From Wenzhouxiangella sp. (lineage in GTDB: Bacteria > Pseudomonadota > Gammaproteobacteria > Xanthomonadales > Wenzhouxiangellaceae): 6,858 bases of DNA. The stretch spans positions 1-6,858 of the forward strand of contig JAASTB010000121.1 of assembly GCA_021767625.1 (NCBI GenBank), written 5' to 3'. A program made the position numbers and the translations under genes. A model generated the notes under the pieces. The model was not told the origin of the DNA and ran no database searches. It saw nothing but the letters and a program-made list of their open reading frames with translations. Below are positions 1-5,399 of the stretch, piece after piece. Positions within the stretch are counted from its first letter, which is position 1. The number at the start of each line of letters is the position of its first letter.

Positions 1-903
1 CGATCCGCGGGTGATGCCGCCCAGGCCGATGATGGGGAAATCCGGTCCGAGCGCGCGACGTGCGTGACGAAGAACCTGGTCGGCTTGCGGCTTGAGCGGC
101 GCACCGCTGAGGCCGCCGACCTCGTTGGCGTGCGCGTGCCCGTTGACCGTGCTTCGGCCCAGCGTGGTGTTGGTGGCGATCAGCCCGTCGATGCCCGAGT
201 GTCCGACCACCTTGAGAGAAGCCGTCAGCGCCTGTTCGTCCCAGTCCGGCGCAATCTTCACCAGCAGCGGCCGGTGGCCGCCGTGTTCGCCGGCGAGGCG
301 ATCGCGGGTTCGGGTCAGTTCATCCAGCAATTCCCGCAGGCGACCGGTGTCCTGCAGTTCCCGCAGGTTGGCCGTGTTGGGGGAGGAGATGTTGACCGTG
401 ATGTAGTCGCAGTGCGGGAAGACCTTCTCGAGGCAGTGCCGATAGTCGTCGGCGGCTCGCTCGACGGGAGTCTCCTTCTGCTTTCCGATGTTCGCGCCGA
501 CGATGCCGTCGAATCGTCGTCGCTTGAGGCGGTCGACCAGGTGGTCGACGCCCTTGTTGTTGAAGCCGAGGCGATTGATCAGGGCCTGGTGCTCGGTCAG
601 CCGGAACATTCTCGGCTTCGGGTTGCCCGGCTGCGGCTTCGGGGTGACCGTGCCGACCTCGATGAAACCGAAGCCGAGATCGCCCAGCGCGTCGATGTGG
701 TCCCCGTTCTTGTCCAGCCCGGCGGCCAGGCCGACCGGGTTGGGAAAGCTCAGCCCCATCAATTCGACCGGCTTTGACTCGGGCCTCCCGCCCATCAGGC
801 GCGGCAGGCCGATCAGCCTGCCGGCCGACAGTGCGTTCAGCGCGACGTCGTGGGCCGTCTCCGGGGGAAGGAGGAACAGGCCGTTGCGGAGCCATTGGTA
901 CAT
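1..903 (-). CDS. pyrD: Dihydroorotate dehydrogenase (quinone), class 2, 3' end cut by window edge
   Basis: This FMN enzyme oxidises dihydroorotate to orotate in pyrimidine synthesis and passes electrons to membrane quinones. The minus-strand frame is open from the ATG at 903 to base 1, giving 301 codons. The family is about 340 residues, so roughly 40 C-terminal residues lie outside. The N-terminus (about residues 1-45) is the short helical extension by which class 2 enzymes sit on the inner membrane. Family signatures follow: GLAAGLDKNG (58-67), EVGTVTPKPQPGNP (82-95), INRLGFNNKG (109-118), NISSPNT (171-177, with the class 2 catalytic serine at about S174), VKIAPD (215-220), ATNTTL (243-248), GGLSGAPL (263-270) and the phosphate-binding IIGLGGI (291-297). 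The start matches the usual class 2 N-terminus. No good Shine-Dalgarno sequence precedes it; only CTGGAACCTCCG lies upstream. The gene follows an aldehyde dehydrogenase gene on the same strand with a 107-bp gap. No frameshift is seen. Confidence 0.95.
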   Translation of the reverse strand, partial: MYQWLRNGLFLLPPETAHDVALNALSAGRLIGLPRLMGGRPESKPVELMGLSFPNPVGLAAGLDKNGDHIDALGDLGFGFIEVGTVTPKPQPGNPKPRMFRLTEHQALINRLGFNNKGVDHLVDRLKRRRFDGIVGANIGKQKETPVERAADDYRHCLEKVFPHCDYITVNISSPNTANLRELQDTGRLRELLDELTRTRDRLAGEHGGHRPLLVKIAPDWDEQALTASLKVVGHSGIDGLIATNTTLGRSTVNGHAHANEVGGLSGAPLKPQADQVLRHARRALGPDFPIIGLGGITRGS

Positions 904-911
904 CGGAGGTT

Positions 912-1004
912 CCAGGTTTCAGGTTTCAGGTTTCAGGTCCAGGCTCCAGGAGGGAAGCAACTGGCCCCTTTCCTGAAACCTGAAACCTTCAACCTGAAAC
1001 CTGA
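912..1004. repeat. Inverted pair of CAGGTTT/CCTGAAA heptamer arrays forming a long imperfect hairpin
   Basis: Three exact CAGGTTT heptamers run in tandem from 913 to 933, followed by degenerate units (CAGGTC, CAGGCTC, CAGGAGG) to 953. The opposite arm has CCTGAAA at 972, 979 and 993, with variant units CCTTCAA at 986 and CCTGACT at 1000. Bases 921-937 pair perfectly with 972-988 (17 bp). After two mismatches, 913-918 pair with 991-996, so 23 of 25 positions pair around a 34-nt loop (938-971). The element fills most of the gap between the aldehyde dehydrogenase stop and the pyrD start. No T-run follows on either strand, so it is not a canonical intrinsic terminator. It could be an mRNA-processing or stability hairpin, a REP-like dispersed intergenic repeat, or a weak attenuator; the sequence does not decide between these. 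Confidence 0.85.
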
Positions 1005-1010
1005 CTGGGC

Positions 1011-2540
1011 TCACAGCTCGAACTTGATGCCCTGGGCCAGCGGCATTTCCTTCGACCAGTTGATGGTGTTGGTCTGCCGGCGCATGTAGGCCTTCCAGGC
1101 GTCCGAACCGGACTCGCGACCGCCACCGGTTTCCTTCTCGCCGCCGAAGGCGCCGCCGATCTCCGCACCGGAGGTGCCGATGTTGACGTTGGAGATGCCG
1201 CAGTCCGAGCCCTGGTGCGACAGGTAGTACTCGGCGTTGCGCAGGTCGGTGGTGAAGATCGACGAGCTCAGCCCCTGGCGGACGTCGTTCTGCATTGCCA
1301 CGGCGTCCTCGATGTCGCTGAACTTCATCACGTAGAGGATGGGGGCGAAGGTCTCTTCCTGGACGATGTCCCAGTGATTCTCCGCCTCGATGATGGTCGG
1401 CTCGACGAAGAAGCCTTCGCGGTTGACGCGATTGCCGCCGGTCAGCACCTTGCCGCCGGCTTCCTTCGCGCGCTTGACCGCGTCGAGGAAGCTGTCTACG
1501 GCCTGTTCACCGGTCAGCGGGCCCATCAGGGTGTTCTCGTCGAGCGGATCGCCGATGCGCACCTGGCCGTAGGCATTGACCAGGGCCTCGACGGTCTGGT
1601 CGTAGATCGACTCGTGGACGAACAGGCGGCGCGTTGTCGTGCAGCGCTGGCCGGCGGTGCCGACGGCGCCGAAGACCACGGCGGGAATGGCCAGTTTGAT
1701 GTCAGCCGATTCGTCCATGATGATGGCGTTGTTGCCGCCGAGCTCGAGCAGGCTCTTGCCCATCCGAGCGGCGACACGCTCGCCGACCATGCGGCCGACC
1801 TTGCTCGAGCCGGTGAAGGAGAGCAGGTTGACGCGCTCGTCGTCGATGAAGCGCTGAGCCAGGTCGTTGGTCGGTTCCATGAAAGAGGTGAATACCGGCG
1901 GGTAGTCGGTGTCGGCCAGGGCCTCGTTGATGATGTTCTGCACCGCCGAGCAGCACAGCACGCCCTTCGGGCTCGGCTTCCAGATGGTGGCGTTGCCGCA
2001 GATGGCCGAAATGAAGGCGTTCCAGGCGTAGACGGCCACGGGGAAGTTGAAGGCCGTGATCACGCCGACCACGCCCAGCGGGTGCCACTGCTCGTACAGG
2101 CGGTGTCCGGGCCGCTCGGAGTGCATGGTGTTGCCGTAGAGCATGCGCGACTGGCCCAGCGCGAAGTCGCCGATGTCGATCATCTCCTGGACCTCGCCGT
2201 CGCCCTCGGGCTTGATCTTGCCCATTTCCAGCGAGACCAGGGAGCCCAGAGCGTCCTTGTAGTCGCGCAGGGCGTCGTTGACCAGCCGCACGGCGTTACC
2301 ACGCTCCGGGGCCGGGACCTGGCGCCAGGCCAGAGCGGCTTCCTGGGCGGTCTTGATGACCTTCTCGTAGTCCTCCACGGAAGCGCCGCTCACCCGGGCG
2401 ATGACGCTGCCGTCGGTGGGGTTCATCGACTCGACGAGGTTGTCTTCGCGCACCGGGGCATATTGGCCGGGGCCGAAACAGGCGCCCGGATTGACATCCT
2501 TGAGTCCGAGGCGTTCGAGAAGTTGCTTGTGATCGCTCAT
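1011..2540 (-). CDS. amaB: ALDH7-family aldehyde dehydrogenase, probable L-aminoadipate-semialdehyde (piperideine-6-carboxylate) dehydrogenase
   Basis: This is a complete 509-residue cytosolic NAD(P)+-dependent aldehyde dehydrogenase. Catalytic residues are visible: N165 in TAFNFPVAV, K188 in IWKPS, the FTGSSKVG cofactor loop (242-249), general base E266 in LELGGNNA, nucleophile C300 in GQRCTTTRR, and E396 in QEETFAP. The C-terminal run from about 450 (SNVNIGTSGAEIGGAFGG, then ETGGGRESGSDAWK) is typical of the ALDH7/antiquitin group. E119 (GEVQEM) and R299 align with the human ALDH7A1 residues that recognise aminoadipate semialdehyde, as I recall them. The likely reaction is oxidation of alpha-aminoadipate semialdehyde to aminoadipate in lysine catabolism. 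The start at 2540 is chosen because AGGAGA (2549-2554) lies 8 nt upstream. The frame stays open to 2663, but the extra 41 residues do not resemble the family. No lysine aminotransferase or oxidase lies alongside, so the substrate is inferred. It is divergent from rpoE and upstream of pyrD. Confidence 0.88.
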   Translation of the reverse strand: MSDHKQLLERLGLKDVNPGACFGPGQYAPVREDNLVESMNPTDGSVIARVSGASVEDYEKVIKTAQEAALAWRQVPAPERGNAVRLVNDALRDYKDALGSLVSLEMGKIKPEGDGEVQEMIDIGDFALGQSRMLYGNTMHSERPGHRLYEQWHPLGVVGVITAFNFPVAVYAWNAFISAICGNATIWKPSPKGVLCCSAVQNIINEALADTDYPPVFTSFMEPTNDLAQRFIDDERVNLLSFTGSSKVGRMVGERVAARMGKSLLELGGNNAIIMDESADIKLAIPAVVFGAVGTAGQRCTTTRRLFVHESIYDQTVEALVNAYGQVRIGDPLDENTLMGPLTGEQAVDSFLDAVKRAKEAGGKVLTGGNRVNREGFFVEPTIIEAENHWDIVQEETFAPILYVMKFSDIEDAVAMQNDVRQGLSSSIFTTDLRNAEYYLSHQGSDCGISNVNIGTSGAEIGGAFGGEKETGGGRESGSDAWKAYMRRQTNTINWSKEMPLAQGIKFEL

Positions 2541-2582
2541 GACCGCTTTCTCCTGAGGGTTTATCCACTTGTCAAACCGGGT

Positions 2583-2611
2583 ATTATCGCATCCTGCGCC
2601 GGGCAGTTCAG
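2583..2611 (-). promoter_or_regulatory. Candidate housekeeping promoter for the aldehyde dehydrogenase gene
   Basis: Read on the minus strand, CTGAAC (2611-2606) is followed after 17 bases by GATAAT (2588-2583). The -10 matches five of six consensus positions, while the -35 is weak. Transcription would start near 2576 and give a leader of about 36 nt that contains the AGGAGA ribosome site. The assignment rests on pattern alone. Confidence 0.35.
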
Positions 2612-2642
2612 ACCCGCGCCATGATATTCTCCGACGATTCAT

Positions 2643-2670
2643 GAAACTATCCGGCCGGGCCATGGTCTAG
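2643..2670 (+). promoter_or_regulatory. Candidate sigma-E (ECF) autoregulatory promoter of the rpoE operon
   Basis: GAAACTA (2643-2649) and TCTAG (2666-2670) are separated by 16 bases. The E. coli sigma-E consensus is GGAACTT, about 16 bases, then TCTAA or TCTGA. The match is five of seven in the -35, including the key AAC core, and four of five (against TCTAA) in the -10. The expected start near 2676 gives a leader of about 40 nt before the rpoE ATG. Positive autoregulation of rpoE/algU is well established in this family. A second possible start is an extended -10, TGATATTCT (2622-2630), with no convincing -35; it could provide basal sigma-70 transcription. Confidence 0.6.
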
Positions 2671-2703
2671 TTCCAGCGTGAGCCCGGTCGCCTATGCAAG
2701 GAC

Positions 2704-2707
2704 AGGA
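2704..2707 (+). promoter_or_regulatory. Ribosome binding site deciding the rpoE start
   Basis: AGGA lies 9 nt upstream of the ATG at 2717. It favours that start over the in-frame GTG at 2678, which sits almost on the predicted transcription start and so would have no room for a ribosome site on that transcript. Confidence 0.6.
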
Positions 2708-2716
2708 AATGCCCCG

Positions 2717-3298
2717 ATGGGCGAGCGGGAAGTCGATCAAGAACTGGTAGAGCGTGTACAGAGCGGTGACAAGTCGGCTTTCGACCTGCTGGTCGGCAAG
2801 TACCAGCACAAGATCGTCAGCCTGATCTCCCGCTATGTCACCGACCATGCCGAAGCCATGGACGTGGCCCAGGAAGCATTCATCAAGGCCTATAGAGCAA
2901 TCGGCCGTTTCCGCGGAGACAGCGCGTTCTACACGTGGCTGTACCGGATTGCCATCAACACGGCCAAAAACCACCTCGTCGCCCAGAGCCGGCGGCCGCC
3001 GCAATCCGACGTCGATGCCACGGATGCGGAACAATTCCAGGTGGATTCGCGTCTCAAGGAGCAGGACTCGCCCGAGCACGACGTGCTGCGGGCCGAAATC
3101 GAAGAGACGATCCACCAGGCGATCGCGGACCTGCCCGAGGACCTGCGGGTCGCCATTACCCTGCGGGAACTCGACGGCATGAGCTACGAGGACATCGCCA
3201 AGACCATGGACTGCCCGATCGGGACGGTCCGGTCGAGAATCTTCAGGGCCCGAGAGGCCATCGACGCGCGGCTGAGGCCGCTGCTGGACAACCAATAG
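2717..3298 (+). CDS. rpoE: ECF RNA polymerase sigma factor RpoE (AlgU/sigma-E)
   Basis: This 193-residue extracytoplasmic-function sigma factor directs RNA polymerase to envelope-stress promoters and is held inactive at the membrane by the anti-sigma factor encoded next. Region 2 spans about residues 8-90, with LVERVQSGDKSAFDLLV (10-26), YQHKI (29-33), DVAQEAFIKAYRAI (49-62, the -10 recognition helix) and FYTWLYRIAINTAKN (71-85). A charged linker (about 91-125) leads to region 4 (about 126-185). There DLPEDLRVAITLREL precedes the helix-turn-helix MSYEDIAKTM...IGTVRSRIFRARE (155-180), which reads the -35 element. The length equals Pseudomonas AlgU, and the N-terminus at 2717 aligns with the start of AlgU and E. 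coli RpoE. A longer form from GTG 2678 would add 13 unrelated residues. The gene opens the five-gene operon, and its stop codon overlaps the Shine-Dalgarno sequence of rseA. Confidence 0.96.
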   Translation: MGEREVDQELVERVQSGDKSAFDLLVGKYQHKIVSLISRYVTDHAEAMDVAQEAFIKAYRAIGRFRGDSAFYTWLYRIAINTAKNHLVAQSRRPPQSDVDATDAEQFQVDSRLKEQDSPEHDVLRAEIEETIHQAIADLPEDLRVAITLRELDGMSYEDIAKTMDCPIGTVRSRIFRAREAIDARLRPLLDNQ

Positions 3299-3311
3299 GA
3301 AGTGCTGACAC

Positions 3312-3914
3312 ATGAGTGAATCGAGCCGGGAAAACCTGTCGTGCCTGATGGACGGCGAACTGGACCGGAAGGGACGCAAGTTCCTCCTGAGACGGCTGGC
3401 CGGCGACGCCGACATGAAGGCCAGCTGGAACCGCATGCACGCGGTCAGGGCCTGCCTGCATCAGGAAAAGCTCGCCACGGGCGACCTGGTGGCCCGGGTG
3501 TCCGCTGCACTCGACGCCGAGCCGGCTCCGAGCAAGAGCCTCCCGGCCCGGCTCCTGCGCCCCGTGGCCGGCGGTGCGATCGCCGCGAGCGTGGCGGTGA
3601 TGGCCATCGTGGGCATCAACTCCAGCATGCTCGAACAGCAAGGCGCTGCTTCGCCGGAAGCTGACGAACCCGGCTTCGTCAGTCGTCCGACCGAACTGGA
3701 CAAGCCGTTCACGCAGTCGGCTGTGCCGGTCAGCTATTCCGAGGACCGGCGCGCCCAGCGGCAGCGCATCAGTGGCTACGTGATGCGCCACCACCAGGCG
3801 GCCGGCAGCACCGGCTTCGTGTCCTGGGTGCCCATCGTCACCGACATGAACGAAGACGAAGAGCAAACTGCCAGCGCCGGCCCGGAAAACGAAGCCCGAG
3901 CGGGCGAACCCTGA
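3312..3914 (+). CDS. rseA: Sigma-E anti-sigma factor RseA (MucA)
   Basis: This 200-residue single-pass inner-membrane protein sequesters RpoE and releases it after regulated proteolysis during envelope stress. The cytoplasmic N-terminal domain (about 1-82) begins with the family hallmark ENLSCLMDGEL (7-17), followed by FLLRRLAGD and WNRMHAVRACL (39-49). One hydrophobic segment spans about residues 84-102, preceded by arginines, which fits an N-in, C-out orientation. The periplasmic part (about 103-200) contains RISGYVMRHHQAAG (152-165), resembling the R-x3-Y-x3-H region conserved in MucA proteins and thought to be involved in RseB contact. The tail is acidic and low in complexity. The start has AGGAAGTG (3297-3304), which overlaps the rpoE stop; the gap between the genes is 13 nt. 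The rseB start follows 4 nt after the stop, so translational coupling is likely. Sequence identity in this family is low, so the call also rests on gene order. Confidence 0.93.
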   Translation: MSESSRENLSCLMDGELDRKGRKFLLRRLAGDADMKASWNRMHAVRACLHQEKLATGDLVARVSAALDAEPAPSKSLPARLLRPVAGGAIAASVAVMAIVGINSSMLEQQGAASPEADEPGFVSRPTELDKPFTQSAVPVSYSEDRRAQRQRISGYVMRHHQAAGSTGFVSWVPIVTDMNEDEEQTASAGPENEARAGEP

Positions 3915-3918
3915 ATCG

Positions 3919-4908
3919 ATGCGCATTCCCGAACTTCGCTGGATGCTGGCGGCACTGATCGCAGCGGCAACGCTGGCCTCGCCGGCACGGGCCGAAGAAA
4001 CGGTCCAGCGCTGGCTCGATCGCATGTCGCGCGCGGTGGAGACGCTCGACTATCGCGGCACCCTGGTCAACGTGCGCAACGGTGAAGTCGACACGCTCAG
4101 AATCATCCATCGCGCCGACGAGGACGGCGTGCGCGAAAGGATCTACTCCGTCGACGGCGTGCCCCGGGAAGTGCTGAGGGAGGGCGACAGCGTTCGCTGC
4201 GTCCTGCCCGGCGACGAACCGATGATGCTCGAGAGCCAGCTGGCGGGGCGACTGCTGCCCTCGCTGCCGGTCAACCGCCTGCTCGGCCCGGAATCCGGAT
4301 ACCGGATGACGATGGGCGGCCGCGAGCGCGTGGCCGGCATGATGGCGCGCATCATCCACATCCAGCCGCGGGACGCCTATCGCTATGGCTCGCGCCTGTG
4401 GCTCGAGGAGCGCACCGGCATGTTGCTGCGCTACGCGCTCATCGATCACGACGGTCGCCAGCTCCAGCAGTTGTCCTTCACGTCGCTGGAGCTGGGCGCG
4501 AACATTTCCGATGCCGAACTCGAGCCCGAACTGGTCGGGGAGAGTTTCACCACCGAATCGATCGACGAGTCGATCCACTCTGCCGGATCGACGGTCGGCC
4601 CGGTCCCGGTCAGCCCCCGCGTGCCGCGCGGGTTCCGGCTGGTCAATGCCGGGCAGGGGCGAGCTGCCGGTGGCGCACAGTTCGATCACCTGCTCTATAG
4701 TGACGGCCTGTCGAGCTTCTCCATCTATATCGAGCGAGCCGGCGGCGAGACGATGGCCGGCCGGGTCGAGACGATGGGCCCGGTCCACGTCTACACTACC
4801 CAGAGCGGCGGCAGACTCTTTACCGTCGTCGGGGAGGTTCCCGCAGCGACGGTCGAGTTCGTCGGTCGTCAGCTCCGTCGCACGAGCCGCTTGCCGTCCC
4901 GTCGCTGA
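3919..4908 (+). CDS. rseB: Periplasmic sigma-E regulatory protein RseB (MucB)
   Basis: This 329-residue exported protein binds the periplasmic part of RseA and blocks its first cleavage. In E. coli it senses mislocalised lipopolysaccharide. The N-terminus is a signal peptide: R2, a hydrophobic core (about 9-20), then SPARA with likely cleavage after A25. The mature N-terminal MucB/RseB domain (about 27-200) starts with WLDRMSRAVETLDYRGTLV and carries LRIIHRAD and the LWLEERTGMLLRY strand pair (154-167), resembling the LolA/LppX-like lipid-binding fold known for this family. A polar linker (about 205-222) leads to the C-terminal domain (about 223-322) with PRGFRLVNAG, HLLYSDGLSSFSIYIE and GRLFTVVGEVP. 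Length is typical (about 315-330). It begins 4 nt after the rseA stop with no strong Shine-Dalgarno sequence, so it probably depends on coupling to rseA translation. Confidence 0.94.
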   Translation: MRIPELRWMLAALIAAATLASPARAEETVQRWLDRMSRAVETLDYRGTLVNVRNGEVDTLRIIHRADEDGVRERIYSVDGVPREVLREGDSVRCVLPGDEPMMLESQLAGRLLPSLPVNRLLGPESGYRMTMGGRERVAGMMARIIHIQPRDAYRYGSRLWLEERTGMLLRYALIDHDGRQLQQLSFTSLELGANISDAELEPELVGESFTTESIDESIHSAGSTVGPVPVSPRVPRGFRLVNAGQGRAAGGAQFDHLLYSDGLSSFSIYIERAGGETMAGRVETMGPVHVYTTQSGGRLFTVVGEVPAATVEFVGRQLRRTSRLPSRR

Positions 4909-4917
4909 CCCTGCGTC

Positions 4918-5376
4918 ATGATCTGGCAGCTCGCACGTGTCGTCTCGATCGATGCGGAGCGTTTGACCCTGTCGTTCTCGGCGCCGGAAGAGTGCGAACG
5001 ATGCGCCCGGGGGCAAGGCTGCGGCGCGGGTGTGTTCGCGCGCCTGTTCAGCCGTCGGGCAACGCGCGTGACCTTGCCCGGCAGCCTGCCGGTTTCCCGA
5101 GGTGACTGGGTGCGTGTCGGACTCGAGCCCCGCCAACTGGCGTTCGCCGCGGCCATGCATTACGGCCTGCCGTTGCTCGGCTTCCTGTCGGGCGCGGTCG
5201 CCGGGCACCTGGCCATTGGCGACGGGCCAGGGCAGGATGCGGCTGCGCTGGCGATCGGATTGGTCGTTTTCGCCGCCGTCGCGCGGATGCTGGCCCGCAG
5301 CGAGCGACCCTTGTTGAACCCTGCGCTCGAACGCTTGTCATGCACTCGAGGCGACACCAAATCTTCTGTCAGCTAG
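4918..5376 (+). CDS. rseC: RseC/MucC-family inner-membrane protein
   Basis: This 152-residue protein matches the RseC family in size, position and motif. A short N-terminal domain holds C26, C29 and C35 in the spacing C-x2-C-x5-C (EECERCARGQGCG), the same as E. coli RseC. This could bind a metal or Fe-S cluster, which is inference. A beta-rich segment (about 45-75, ending in RGDWVRVGLE) comes next. Two hydrophobic helices (about 76-99 and 106-125) follow, and the tail is polar. RseC acts as a mild positive modulator of sigma-E in E. coli, and homologues sit beside electron-transfer (Rnf) genes in other bacteria; the molecular role is not settled. The start lies 9 nt after the rseB stop without a clear Shine-Dalgarno sequence. 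A fourth cysteine (C142) sits near the C-terminus. Confidence 0.9.
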   Translation: MIWQLARVVSIDAERLTLSFSAPEECERCARGQGCGAGVFARLFSRRATRVTLPGSLPVSRGDWVRVGLEPRQLAFAAAMHYGLPLLGFLSGAVAGHLAIGDGPGQDAAALAIGLVVFAAVARMLARSERPLLNPALERLSCTRGDTKSSVS

Positions 5377-5383
5377 CAACAGC

Positions 5384-5390
5384 AAAAGGA
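5384..5390 (+). promoter_or_regulatory. Ribosome binding site deciding the mucD start
   Basis: AAAAGGA stands 9 nt before the ATG at 5400. An in-frame ATG at 5340, inside rseC, would put 20 polar residues ahead of the signal peptide and has no comparable site, so 5400 is preferred. Confidence 0.7.
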
Positions 5391-5399
5391 TTGCCCATC

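Noticed and set aside
64..777. A 237-codon plus-strand open frame opposite pyrD
   Set aside because: The minus strand reads as uninterrupted class 2 PyrD across the same bases.
912..1004. The heptamer hairpin as a standard intrinsic terminator or as a CRISPR array
   Set aside because: No T-run follows the stem on either strand. The units are 7-mers in inverted arms without spacers.
1215..2624. A 469-codon open frame on the plus strand opposite the aldehyde dehydrogenase gene
   Set aside because: It is a GC-rich antisense shadow. Its product shows no family motif, while the minus strand encodes a full-length enzyme with every catalytic residue.
2678..2716. A longer RpoE starting at GTG 2678
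   Set aside because: It adds 13 residues absent from AlgU/RpoE proteins, and the codon lies almost on the predicted transcription start. The ATG at 2717 has a ribosome site at normal spacing.
2694..2750. A short plus-strand frame (ATG 2694) overlapping the rpoE start, considered as a leader peptide
   Set aside because: It has no Shine-Dalgarno sequence, would lie very close to the predicted transcript 5' end, and has no distinctive composition or codon pattern.
4560..4575. A small palindrome GATCGA-CGAG-TCGATC inside rseB
   Set aside because: It is short, lies within coding sequence, and is built from GATC/TCGA tetramers that recur by chance in this codon usage.
3838..5208. A 456-codon minus-strand open frame opposite rseB and parts of rseA and rseC
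   Set aside because: It spans three well-supported genes on the other strand, and its product is a low-complexity, Arg/Ala/Gln-rich sequence without recognisable domains.
5320..5399. A separate sigma-E promoter for mucD
   Set aside because: GAAC and TCTG fragments occur near here, but none is paired at the required 15-17 base spacing.
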